DNA of 64,000 bases from Perilla frutescens (GCA_026008535.1 BRKX01000017.1:11052501-11116500), one strand, 5' to 3'. Counted from the stretch's first letter, positions 46,544-58,172 are shown. Program-made: numbers and translations. The notes: generated by a model not told the origin, from the letters alone.

Positions 46544-49386
46544 TGTAATACCCCGAAATATTTTAGAAGATTTTATTCAACTTATGTTACCCTCTGGTAA
46601 GTTAGAAAATAAGTTGGGTCCTTAAATGACTCAAATAAAGGAAAATCGCAGCCAGAGAAATCTGTTAAACCTAATTTGGTCAAAAATTGCCTTAAAAATA
46701 TGTTATGATATTTTTCCCGGATTGATAGAAAATATTTCAAGAATCGTGCCAACCTTTGAAATTTCAAATTTCGAGTTCAAATGAACTCTTGGCACAACTT
46801 TAAGTTGAAAAATAATAAATTTAATAGAAAAAGGTACATCCGTCATTATCCAATTTCTTTTTCAAAAGATTATCTTATTCGTAATTATCCTTTTCTTTTT
46901 CCATCATTATCCTCTTTCTTTTATTCGTTATTATCCTATTTATTTTTCCTCTATAAATAGGAGCTTAAGGTTTCATTTTTCATTCATTTTTAAAATCAAA
47001 ATGTCGAGCAGGTTCCAGAGAATGTACGACTCTAGTTTCCTATTTCAATTATGAAATAGTCATTTTGAAGGTGTCAACGCGTAGATCACGAATACATGAT
47101 TGAAATGATGACACGAAGGATGATCACGATGGAAAATCATCGTGATCGCCGCCAATTCCTCGGAGAAGGTACTTTCTCCGATTCTGGTCATTCAGACCGA
47201 TAAATTTAGAAATTTCAAGTTCTAAATATACTTATATTTCGATTATCTTTAATTCTATCGATTCTGATTTTTCATGTTGTGAGTTTTCGGTATTTTTCCC
47301 CATTTTCATTTTATGTAAATCTCAGATCTACTCTTCCTGGATAGTCGTATTAGAAATCTTCTTTTTATAAATAGTCTTTGATCATTTGGATCTTATAGTT
47401 AATCGAAATAGATTTTTGATTTCTCGTCGTTTGAAATCCGGATCCGAATATTATATTATAAATCTGTCCAGTTCGAATTTATGTTCTAGCCGTCCGATCT
47501 TTGATCTGATTACACCATTAAATTCCTTATTTGTTGCGCTATGAAAAATTGTACTTTTGAGTGAAAATCCAACGAGTATCGAGCTCGATCGAGACCGATA
47601 CATTTTCAGCTAAAATCTGTGAATATTTTTACTGAAACTCCCGTTTCACCCATTTTGAGTCGTCAAATCGAAAATATTTCTTCTCGAAAGTTGCTCCAAA
47701 CATTATTTCCTATAATTCTGCCAAGTTTTGCGATCTCATTGCGAGTTTTGAATAATTTAGATTATTTAAAGTAGACAGTTATTTTTATACCAGGAGCATG
47801 TATTATCGAAAAAATCTAAAATTCTCATTCTTTAGTCTTAGCATGTATAGTATCATCCCTGAATATTTTCGTAATTTTCGAGTGGTTAAAAAGTGTTGTG
47901 GCATAGATCTAGTAAACTTTGGATAAATGACAAGTTTTGGAAAGAGACCTCTGTCAAATCAGTTGATCCCAGTAAGCAAGAATAACGTTTTGGAATTTAT
48001 TTCCTTCTTCGTCGAAATTATTTGAGGTCTCTAGAGTCGCGTAATCTATTTTAGAATAGAATAGAATTAATAATAGTTCCGTTTATAGTAGATTAATTCC
48101 CGAAAATATAGCGATTATCCTGAGTTGAAGTTTACCTTCTGTAATACCAGCTGAGCTAGAGAAAGAGTATCAGAGTTGATTCTTCAGGAGTTAGCTTTTC
48201 AGAATCCCGAGAAAGGTGGGCTTTACTATATCTTTGCAAATTGTATCTTTCGAGTTATTAAGCTCTGCTTTGTTAAAATTGCATATGTGACTATCTGTGT
48301 TAAATATTTATGTGCTACTGTATGTTGTCGGAGTCTCATATACCAGCGCTGTGTCAATGTGAGTAGCTACAGTATGCATGCATTATTTGTCCTGCTCTAC
48401 TCCTTGTCGGTGAGACTAAAATGAAACACTTATTGGTTATACTCTTTGGGTATACTATGGTCATACTCAACGTTATGCGCTGGTGATGTAGTTTGGGTTG
48501 CGGGCAGTGACGGGTTATACTCTTAAGCGCTTCACGATAAAATGTTTTGGTGAACTTAGGTTGCTTCCAACTTTTAAACCTCCTAAGCTTCACTACCTGC
48601 ATGAACACAGATAGATTACTTTTACAAAATGATTTGCATAACTTAAATTGTGAGAACTTGCCCACTGAGTGCATTAGTACTCAGCCCAAATCTTTTCAAA
48701 CATTTTCAGGTCAGTAGGCTGGAGCGTGGAGGTGACGAGGCTGAGATATGGGCTATTATGATTTATATATTTTTCCGTTGTCTCTTTTTGTTAGTATTCT
48801 GTTAAGAATTGAGCTTCCGCATTTATGGTATTCTTTTGCTAAATGCTAAGAACTCTGATCTTGGTATTTTGTTGATATGATTCTGCTTCTCTGATTCTGA
48901 ACATTTGTTGACTTCCTAGTTAACATGTATCATATGCTTAGCTATATAATTATTCCAATGGGAGGAAGCCCATCTTTCGTTATGTCTATTTGATCATTCA
49001 TTTTGGCCTATGGAAGGGCTTCATTTGTTCAGCATATTGGTGTCTGTTTCTTTTGTCGACCTATGAATGGGTCTATTAATTGTTGGTATCTGGTTATTTG
49101 ATTATGTTTGGCCTATGAAAGGGCTTATTGAATTGTTACAGCTTCCATTCTTCTCTTATAAACCGTTATAAACGGGGATTCGCTCTAGTTACAGAGGTTA
49201 TGATGTCTAATTTTCCGGAAGGCATAACCTATCTTTGGCATACTCGGTTGTTAAATTTTATTCCAAACATTAATCATTTTGGATTAACATTCCGTCATTA
49301 GTTTAATTACCCCATTTCTTTCCCGCTTCTTAATTCCCACCCCCGTGGCGTCCATTTTCACGATCTTTCGGGATCGGGGCGCTACA
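46544..49386. mobile_element. 2.84-kb solo LTR (gypsy-type), TSD GAATT
   Basis: Starts TGTAATACCCCGA and ends TCGGGGCGCTACA, so the termini are TG...CA inside an inverted repeat. GAATT flanks both sides (46539-46543 and 49387-49391). No gag or pol frame lies within and no second LTR is present. The length and TGTAA-ACCCC start resemble LTRs of large plant chromoviruses (Tekay/Del type); that assignment is inference. A solo LTR arises by recombination between the two LTRs of a full element. Confidence 0.85.
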
Positions 49387-49599
49387 GAATTAATATTTGG
49401 GTGAGCCAATTTACATAAAATTAAACACATTCAGTATTGGTTGGGCCTAACCCAGTGGCAAATTTGAGCCCAGTGTTGATTTATTTGTGAGCCCAATTTA
49501 TTTGGCTATTGGGCTGGAAGTTGGATATAGGGTCCAATATTATTTGAAATATTCCATAATATTGATTAGCCCATTACTTATGTGGAGGTTCGACCCATC

Positions 49600-49600
<1 letters not shown>

Positions 49601-49665
<65 letters not shown>

Positions 49666-49673
49666 CATTATTG
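49601..49673. repeat. (ATT)n microsatellite, about 24 units
   Basis: Uninterrupted except for one ATC near the right end. A shorter tract is at 51661-51698 and an (AAT)n tract at 59712-59760. Confidence 0.95.
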
Positions 49674-49681
49674 ATTCGAAT

Positions 49682-49756
49682 AAACTCGTGAGTTATAGTT
49701 TAGCATAAGTAACTGTAATGTGATTATAAACTATAGTGATTCTACTATGGATTTTA
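49682..49756. repeat. 75-bp module repeated at 52019-52072 and 52121-52190
   Basis: All copies carry GTAATGTGATTATAAACTAT or a near variant, followed by AGTGATT and CT-TGGA-TTTTA. The copy at 52121-52190 is the closest match, and 52019-52072 is degenerate. Confidence 0.7.
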
Positions 49757-49762
49757 GCAAAT

Positions 49763-50149
49763 GAAATCCTCTATCCCATTTTTTCCTATCTCATTTGGTG
49801 TTCCATTTTGATTTTTATTCAATTTTCATCAAGTTTTTTCTTCAATTTCAATTTGTTATGGCTTAGTTTAATTTTATAATTATCATTTAGGGTTCATTCT
49901 ACCCAATTAGGGTTGATATTTATTTTTTAATATTTATTTCTTATTTTTTAGTTAATAGAATTGATTAATATGGTTGATTATTCTAAAAGTAGGCTATATA
50001 ATTTATAAAAATTTAAATTTTTAGCAATAAATGTTGATTATGATTTGTAATATTATAATAAAATTTATTTTTGTAATAAATATTTTTTAAATATTAAATT
50101 TCATAGTGGGACACAATAATAGGATATAAAAAGTGGACTAGAGGATTTT
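49763..50149. mobile_element. MITE-like repeat, relative of 59081-59460
   Basis: The left end GAAATCCTCTAT and right end TAGAGGATTTTA are inverted repeats. The interior (TTAGTTTAATTTTATAATTA ... CCCAATTAGGGTT ... GGTTGATTATT) matches the repeat at 59081-59460. A target duplication is not clear in this copy. Confidence 0.55.
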
Positions 50150-51561
50150 ATCCCGGAGTTTATGGGGTTCATGAATTTAGGGGGTTTAGTGGATTATGGG
50201 GTGTAAAATAAAAGTTATTTTTGTTAAAATTTCCAATTAATAATAAAATCGAATCAATGGTAATAACATTACTGGTATTAAATTTAAAACTTCTCGATTA
50301 ATTAAATAAAAACTATGAAATGAAATAATATTTCAATTCATTGACAATTTGACATGTGTGCATCGATCAAGGTGGATTAAATAATAAATTTAAAATAAAA
50401 TATAAGTTTTATTTAATACTATATTATCAAAATAAATATTAATATTAACCAAATATTATGAAAAATAATACTTTACATGAAATGTTAATTGAAATTAATA
50501 ATTTTAAATTGATATTAACAAAATGAATTAGTTGATCAAAGTCAATATAAGTTAATAACAACTAACAATATAAGTTAGTAACAACTAACAATAATTGTTA
50601 TTTCTTAACTAATATTTCAAAGTCAAAATTTTAAATTAATTAGCAATAATAACACATTTTACAAACAAAAGACAAAATTATTGAATATATCGTATATCAA
50701 TATTATATATACATAGTAATTAGTAATATTATTATATCCTATATTCGAAATAATATTTACTCTAACACTAATACACTACATATATAATCCATCTTAACTA
50801 TATTTCAAATTATATCTTAAATAATAATGAAAAAAAAAAGAAATAACAAAATCAAGACTAATATTGACAAATTAGTATTCCTCAATCAATCAAGTTAGAA
50901 ATGTAAATAAACAAAAATGATAATTTTGTCTAATATAATCAAAATAATGACTAATACTAACAAAAAAAATATATGACGTATGTTGAACTTTGTTTGAAAT
51001 AAACCAAAATTATAATTTGGTCTAATATAATCATATTCGACTTTGTCACGTATGTTGAACTTTGTTTGAAATATTTTAGGAATTTTGTTAATATGCGGGG
51101 TTATTATTGTCGTTCTTTTTTAGTTCCAGATAAACGAGTCGAGCTTAATTTCGAGTCGGACTCGAATATAGCATAAACAAGTCGAGCACGAGTTGGACTC
51201 GAATATATCATTAATTTACATGATTTATATTTATATTAATTAATCTTATACTTGAATTTATTTCTTCCTTAAAAACATTAACATAAAAAATTGTATATCA
51301 AAACAAAATGACATCAAAATAAAATGGCATTTAATAAGATTACATAATAAAACTACTAGATATAAAAAGAAAAAAATAGAAAGCATTAAAAATACAAATA
51401 AAGCATTGAAAAATACACTAGAAAAATACTAATCATACAACACTTTGAAATGCCTTAATAGACCATTTATGGGACAATTATTCTAATTCAGAGTTTTAGA
51501 AAAAATAGTATGTAATTTGTGTGTTTTATTTTGTGCCTTATATTGTCATGTTTTTGTGCCT

Positions 51562-51650
51562 TAGGAGTTTAAGGGGTTAGGGGGTTTAGGGGTTGGAGGA
51601 GGTTTAGGGTTTAGGGGTTGGAGGAGGTTTAGGGTTTAGTGGGTCTATGG
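51562..51650. repeat. telomere-like TTTAGGG string
   Basis: The G-rich strand carries a run of TTTAGGG/TTTAGGGG units, with GGTTGGAGGAGG twice between them. TTTAGGG is the plant telomere unit. The string is degenerate and about 90 bp long. Confidence 0.7.
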
Positions 51651-51660
51651 GTTTAATTCA

Positions 51661-51698
<38 letters not shown>

Positions 51699-52353
51699 CA
51701 CTAATCTTGTGACCTTATTTGCAAATTATAGTTTATTTCACAATAGTCATTACCCTCGAGTTTCTCGACTACTGTTGCGACTGAATTTCACCATGTGAAA
51801 TGACCCCTGTATAGTAATTGGCATTTTCCCCTGTAACATATAATGAACGTCATACGATCCTTATACTATAACACAAATTACTTTTAATTAACCATAACAT
51901 AAACTAGTTATAATTCACAAAACTCCTACCTACCATTGAGTTTGATCGATTTCCAAATGATGTTCCACAAACAAAATTAATTCGGCACAATTAGCTAACT
52001 AAAACCCCGAAATTAGAGTATGCGTAACTGTAACGTGATTATAAAATATAGTGATTTGACTCTGGAGTTTTAACTTCACATTATCAACTGTAATTTGATT
52101 ATTAAACTATAGCAATTATAAACTCGAGAGTTATAGTTTAGCAAAGTAATTGTAATGTGATTATAAACTATAGTGATTCTACTATGGAGTTTTAAGTTCG
52201 CATTATTAATTCTTATTGTTGATTAGTCCATATACGTAAGTATGCTCATGTTTCAACAATTCTACCTTCACTTTCTTATTTCTTTATCTCTATCCGCCAG
52301 TATAAATATATTTTGGAGTATTGGAGAAGCTAAGTGAAAGAGTTTATGGATTT

Positions 52354-52456
52354 ATGGATTTAGGGGGTTTAGGGGATTTAGGGGTTTATTACTATTATTA
52401 CTATAATAATAATTATTATAATTATCGTTATTATTATATGGGGGTTTAGGGGTTAC
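52354..52456. repeat. second telomere-like string with a TTATTA core
   Basis: GGATTTAGGGGGTTTAGGGG precedes and TGGGGGTTTAGGGGTTA follows a short A+T core (52391-52437). A weaker run of the same kind lies at 50155-50215. Confidence 0.6.
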
Positions 52457-52805
52457 TGTTCAGGAAAATGACCAATAACCAACCAAATATATATCATAAA
52501 ATTTGGGGCTTTGGGAATTAAGTAAATAATTTCGCCAACTTGCCGCTGAGAATGAAAATTGGGCGGAACAAAAATGGGGGAGGCTGCCATTCAAAGATTT
52601 TGGAAGAGTAACGCATCGAGGAAGCTAGGATCTACAGTGATATCATTTGTTTTAAAATGGAGCAGATCCCCAATTTTGAAACCCTACGTCATTGCTCCCA
52701 CAGTTGGTGAAGGGTTCAGATTCATCTACTCTAATTCTTCTCCCCTAAAACCAGTGTGCAGTGTTGGCTAACATAATTGTTAATTGTGATTTCAGGAATT
52801 TGAGA

Positions 52806-53390
52806 ATGGAGGGATCATCCGCTGGGTCTGGAGATGCCGGTTCTACGCGAAATTCATCAGCGGGTTCGGTTGAATTTTTGTTGAAGGATTGCTACCATGG
52901 AGTTCGAGCACGACTTTACACTTCCAATACAGAGAGAAACCCTTTTTGAAGGTTTCAGAAATGTCATGTGACGAAGGTATTGTGCTTTTTGTGTTGGCGT
53001 ATTTTCAAAATTTTGGGCGTTTCGGTTTTGCATTATTGGCGATTTATTTGGGTTTTCTGTGTGTAGAACGATTGTGGATTCTATGAGTGGATTGACGACG
53101 AGCTCTCCCCATTTTAGAAAGATTGTGTGCGAAACATGATGAGAATGAATCGAAGCTTGGAAGAGCAGTTGAATTGCAAGACAATGCTTGTTAATTTGTT
53201 GTCTGAGAACGTGTGCCTGAAGTCTGATGACTCTGGGAATTCAGATGGACCTAGGGATGACAATGCTAGGGGTGTTGCCGATAGAGAAGTGATGATAGAA
53301 ATGCGAAACACGGTATGGAGATTGCGGATGTTATTGTTTTCTTTTCTGGGGATTGTTTTAGTTTTCATGGTTTATGTTGCCTATTTGTGA
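52806..53390 (+). pseudogene. zf-GRF zinc-finger membrane protein, two in-frame stops
   Basis: Exons 52806-52976 and 53067-53390 join in phase 0, giving 164 codons plus stop. The GRF-type finger spans the intron: DCYHGVRARLYTSNTERNPF, then RFQKCHVTK, then NDCGFYEWIDDEL. It is followed by a Leu/Glu-rich coiled-coil-like segment (MMRMNRSLEEQLNCK), an acidic linker (DDSGNSDGPRDD) and a C-terminal membrane helix (LLFSFLGIVLVFMVYVAYL). TGA at 52947 falls where GRF fingers have Arg, and TAG at 53115 follows SPF. Apart from these the frame is intact. Such small zf-GRF plus transmembrane proteins are multi-copy in plants and often lie near transposon genes. The function is unknown. Confidence 0.75.
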
Positions 53391-53479
53391 AATTACTATG
53401 TTAACGAAGACTTAAGCGGTTGTTCATATGAATTTTGTTATTTATGTTAGTACAAAGTAGGTGCTAACACATTCACAAC

Positions 53480-54044
53480 TCAATCACTAGACTCAGAATC
53501 TGAATGAACATTAACCAGAATTTCATGGAAGTCCGCTTCGTCGGCAGGATTAAGATCGAACAGCTTCTTTAGGGAGATGTAGTGTGGCTCACCTTTGGTC
53601 TTGTATGCCGAAGCTAAAGGCATCATTTGAGAGTGAAGAGTCTGAAATTATTTACCAAGCTTCATAGATTGATGAGTAATAGAGGATTCATGATTAATAG
53701 AGGAATAGGTAGTAACTTACTTCAAGAAACCAGTTGTAAACACATTCGCACATCGTGATAGTATTCGATTGTCTTTCCCAGGTTACATCATTATGGCTGA
53801 TGATAAACGTGAAGTTATTGAACCTTGTAAACAGGTACGACAGCCTGTTGTCGTAGTATTCAGTCGACAATTCATGTGAAAACTACCGGTTGAGTATTGT
53901 TGCAACGTGCTGGCTGAATTGCCTGACTATGTCGCCAACGAAGAGCTTCCTCATCCATCTTCCGGAAGCCTGTTCTTGGAGGGCTTCTGCAATAAACCTC
54001 ACCTCCATTTGCGGTGTCCAGACTTCATCATAGAGGATTGAAGC
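53480..54044 (-). pseudogene. Myb/SANT-like domain protein, copy B
   Basis: Minus-strand exons 54044-53721 and 53641-53480 join in phase 0. The reading is ASILYDEVWTPQMEVRFIAE ... RLSYLFTRFNNFTFIISHND ... NTITMCECVYNWFLE, then SAYKTKGEPHYISLKKLFDL and an acidic end VHSDSESSD. This matches the plant Myb/SANT-like domain (tryptophan-led three-helix start, later RF.NF and GEP..LK.LF blocks). TAG follows ATILNR (53883), at a likely CAG codon. A start exon upstream of 54044 is not certain. Its stop lies 89 bases from the convergent zf-GRF stop. Such proteins accompany plant DNA transposons or act as DNA-binding adaptors. The direct role is unknown. Confidence 0.65.
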
Positions 54045-54337
54045 CTGTGATATGAAAGTCAATTTTTTTTGTTCTTTTCCAAAGATAGGGGTCTTTAAGG
54101 AGAATCGATTCCATTTACAAGCAGACAACGACAAAATGAAAAAAAAATATGACACACGAAAGGAAAGATTATTATTCATGACCGAATTATTACATAGTGG
54201 GCTTTAAGGCAGCCTTAGGTCTAGTACAGGCCCAACACACCAATTGCCCACAAATGGGAAAGGTCAGCCCAACACAATTGCCATAGACAAATATTTAGAA
54301 ACACTAATTATACAGTCAGATAAAGCAAACAAGCTTC

Positions 54338-55156
54338 TTAAAATGAGTCGGAACCGGTAGACGGATTAGAAAACCCATGGGTGGTCGGGCTACCAAGGCT
54401 GTAACTAGATTGATCAACAACTGCACTCTCACATCGGCTGTCACTGCTTTGATGATTTCCGTTGCTGGTTGAGTCCGAACTCACATAGAGTGCACGAGGG
54501 AACTGCACTTCATCAGATGTGGAGTTTGAAATTTGAATCACTTCACGACGTAGCTTATTACGTCGTCCAGTTGACGTATTCGAGCGGGAGCCAGAGGCAG
54601 ACCTCGCTTCCACGCCGTGAGCTTCAGACTTGGCAGTTGTCTCGGAGATTTCAATGAATTCCACAAATAATTATTTTAGGTAATGCCAGCAGGCTTCACC
54701 GTGTTGCATGTACACCAGCAGGTCTGGGTTAGTCTGTAACATTTTAAAAAAATCAGAGTGCACGACAAGATTATTACAAAAACAGCCACAAATTCCGAAA
54801 TTGTTACCTCCTCAATTTCCCACCACGTCTCGGCAGAAGCTTGAACGGTGTTGTATAATTCGGAGTATATAACATCGTCTCTCGCAATTAGCTTGGAGAA
54901 ATTTTTGAACCTTTCCTCTAACTGGGCTAGCTTAGCGAGCGAGATAAGCGCCGATGGGGATGTCTATACCCAATTCTTCCTTCACGTCAAGTCAGACAAT
55001 CCCCATCACTCGCTTGTTGTTTTCGTTATTCCCGCGGATCCAAGTGCCCTCCTAGAACTCGGAAGCCATCTTTCGTATAACATTTTCTTCAAGCTGCCGA
55101 GTCCATGGATCAACAAAAAACACCGTCTCTTGCGGAATTGCATTTGGGAGAGGCAT
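54338..55156 (-). pseudogene. Myb/SANT-like domain protein, copy A (paralogue of copy B)
   Basis: Minus-strand exon about 55156-54808 (MPLPNAIPQETVFFVDPWT ... QLEERFKNFSKLIARDDVIY ... NTVQASAETWWEIEE) joins exon 54733-54338 (TNPDLLVYMQHGEACWHYLK, then LFVEFIEISE). The tail is Ser/Arg-rich and ends NPSTGSDSF. Block by block it lines up with copy B: the Trp-Thr start, RF.NF, the DV..NT segment and Y...GE...LK.LF, with the intron at the same place. TAG after MASEF, TGA after MGIV, TAA after HYLK (54671) and a 1-base shift before LAQLEERF disable it. The extra C-terminal tail is absent from copy B. Confidence 0.65.
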
Positions 55157-55398
55157 GTCTTCTGAGTGAGCTGCATGGACTTCACAAAAACTCCCCTCTT
55201 TTTATAAGGGTTAATTAGTGCAGGCTGGAGAAAAAACTACAATGCTAATGGGGTAAAAAACGATAGATCACATCAAATTATTGATAAATAAAGCAATGAG
55301 AAATAGTCCAGTACTGTTTCTGCAGATCAAGTTACAAGTTATGTAAAAATACTTTATAAAAATTCACACTGACATATCACATCAATTATTTTGTTGTA

Positions 55399-58103
55399 TT
55401 ACAACCATGAATATGGAAGTGCTTCGCCTAATCCATCTGCCGTGTTATCCTATACAGAGAAAAGAAATTTCAAATTAATTCAGTGCAAAAACAGAGCAAT
55501 GTAGCAAACTAGTATATCAAATTTACCAATCCAACTCCAGCGTGGATAGCTTCCAGCACCGACTCGGCAACTTCATGGATTGAGCGTTGGGTTCCAATCC
55601 CCTACAATATTCACTGTCAGATTCAGCTAATGAGAAGTTATAATATGCAGATAATGATAATTACCGAACAACCAGCATAACCGAATGATGACTCCATCCT
55701 CACTGAATGAACCGCTGTAGATGAATTCTGATTCCCATGACAGTGCCAAGAACTCTGTTGCTTGTCATTCATTACAGTGCCTGCAAGTAGCTAATAGGTA
55801 CTCTTAAATTAACTGTGAAAGTTGTAATGAGGTCTTTTACAATGACTCATTACCTGGTGATAGTCTCTGCCCTAGCTTTGACGTCCTCTTCTTGCCCTTT
55901 CTATTTGTATTATTCTATTTTTGCCTTTTGGACTCGCCCCCATTCCCCCGGGTCCTCACAAGATTTGGGTTCATTAAACGACTAATTGTCTCTTGGCCTC
56001 CACTTCCATAGTCATTTTTCCCCGTGGCCGTAGAACCATCCTTCCTTTTCAACAATTCACTTCGCATTTTGAATATGTAATCATGAATTGTAGCCCGACT
56101 ATCAGCACTGCCCGTGTTATCATGCGCCATATCATATATGAGTCTCATAATCTAATTCACAAAGACGTGGTCTGGAACATTAACATTTCCACAAGCATGC
56201 CCGGATGCGGCATCTGCACATCTCTGTTTCGCATCTCTCCTCCACCTTCTCAGTAAGTATTGCTCCGGAACTGATGCAACATTAAGCAAATAATATACTT
56301 TGAAGATGTGACGACATAAGACTCCCCTAGTCTCCCACATTTAGCACGTGCATGATGTTTTGTGACTGGACCTGTCATAATAGACTCGTCTGCTCCTTGA
56401 TGTTGACGAGGCAGAAGGTGATGCCACATAAAAGATCAGTTCATTTGCAACAAAGTCAGCAGGCGGGTGAATTACATTAATGTTCATTGATTGTGTTGCC
56501 TCAAAGTCAAACAACTTAAACACATTGCGAGTGAGAATCGCCGCAGCATGAGTTAACAACTGATTCCCCGGCAGGAATTGCCGGGCATTCCACAACAAAG
56601 CGCATCCTCAGCGCTCTCGCGAGCTCGCCAATCAGCCTGTACTTCCAAATAATTGAGCACAAACTCATACACAGAATTGCCCCTCTTCCCTAACTCTTTA
56701 AGGACTTTGTTTGTGACTTCACTCCTGGAAGTGGCATGCAGCCCGGCAGTGAATCGATCATTTGTAAAGACAGAGGACCATCATTTTCTCAGATTATACA
56801 TATTACTAAACCATCTGTTATGAACAAGGTCATACGTCACAATCATTTCCTGCCACAGATCCTCAAACTCCTCTTCCGTCTCACAACCATTCATGCATCG
56901 ATGCCACATAGACTTAAATTCACGATTTCCGTTCAACGACCCGAAATGAGAAGGTGCATTCTGATTTATGTGCCATTGACAAAGACGATGAGCTGCAGAC
57001 TCAAAAGTATAATCAACACCATTCATGAGGGCTTGACATTGATCGGAGAAAATAACCTCAGGCTCCTTGCCATTCATGGACTCCAAAAAAGCACCAAACA
57101 ACCATTCAAATGATTTCATCGTCTCATCCGAGAGGAAGCCTAGGCCAAACATCACATTCTGTAGATGATGATTGATGCCAACAAACGGCGCATAGACCAA
57201 ATTATACTTATTGGTTTTGTATGTGGTGTCAACAGAGAGTATATCCCCAAACGACTCATAATCAATCGCACAACGGGAGTCCCTGAAGAAAAAATTCATC
57301 AACCTCCCCTCGTCGTCCACTTGAACTTTCCAATAGAAGAATGACTCTTTATTAGACTTATCAATGAAGAACTGGTACAAAGCATTAGCATCTCCGTTAG
57401 CAACCTTTGTCTCCAACTTCGTCCTATTCATGTGTGCGTATGCATCCTTCCGAATAAACCCAACGTTTTGCCTTCCACCACTTTCCTTCACCATGAATTT
57501 GTAAGCAGAACTTATAGGTATTCCGACAGACGCTAGCGATTCCCATATAGATTTTTTGGCATGCGATAGTTGCCTTGCCGACCACAAGAGGTAGCTTTCG
57601 CCTGGATTTACTAATTCATGGTTATATTGCTTCTAAAAAATGGACACTATCCATGGACCATCGCGTTCGCGCAAAACACGTAGCCTAGCCTTACAATTGC
57701 TTCGCATTACCTGCTTTCTGTATACAGGAATCCTCCCAGTAGATCTTTTATTATCGTGCATTCCTTCGCATGAACAATTGAATACTTTCATCCAAACATC
57801 CAATGAGTTGTCGAAATATTTTTGACACCCTTTCCTAACACCGAATCCCGAATACCGCGCATATTCACAGTACAACATGTACACTTGATCAATGCCTTCC
57901 ACAACTGACCCAACTTCCAACCTTCTTTCAATTTCAAGCGCATGCTTCGCAGCATCACAGGAACCCCCACATTCTTCCAATGAATTTACAGAATTTTTCC
58001 CCTCTTCGGAGGAACTATCAAATTTTACAGAATGGTTGCGGTCTTGAGACTTCTCAATATCATCCTCATTGCAACCCGCAGATCGATTCAAATCAAAAAC
58101 CAT
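55399..58103 (-). pseudogene. FAR1-type / MULE transposase with SWIM finger, five nonsense codons
   Basis: ATG at 58103 opens MVFDLNRSAGCNEDDIEKS. The FAR1 DNA-binding domain (57900-57640) has YCEYARYSGFGVRKGCQKYF. The MULE core (57600-56781) has the DDE-type positions DTTYKTNKYNLVYAPFVGIN and IFSDQCQAL and the helper HRLCQWHI. The SWIM zinc finger is read across a stop as CTC, then MWETRGVLCRHIF. Stops fall at 57633 (TAG), 56781 (TGA), 56341 (TAA), 56152 (TAG) and 55915 (TAG), with one frame shift near 56595. Small C-terminal exons (55854 side, 55666-55780, 55527-55601, 55399-55449) end EALPYSWL, but their phases do not all fit. FAR1/FRS proteins are transposase-derived transcription factors. 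With this decay it is either a dead FRS gene or an element transposase. Confidence 0.75.
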
Positions 58104-58172
58104 TATAAACAATTTAATTCACTACCAAGGCCACCCACTACACTGCCAATTTGAATTAAACATATATAGCTA

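Larger units (their letters stand above)
49387..52805. other. A+T-rich repeat-laden intergenic DNA
   Basis: No host gene is seen. It holds microsatellites, a MITE-like repeat, duplicated modules and telomere-like strings, which are listed separately. An ATG-opened frame at 52573-52771 just upstream of the zf-GRF gene lacks domain support and may be its leader. Confidence 0.5.

Noticed and set aside
55915..58103. Stop-codon reassignment or readthrough to explain five in-frame stops
   Set aside because: Neighbouring intact genes use all three stops normally, the frame also has a 1-base shift, and C-to-T decay explains the stops.
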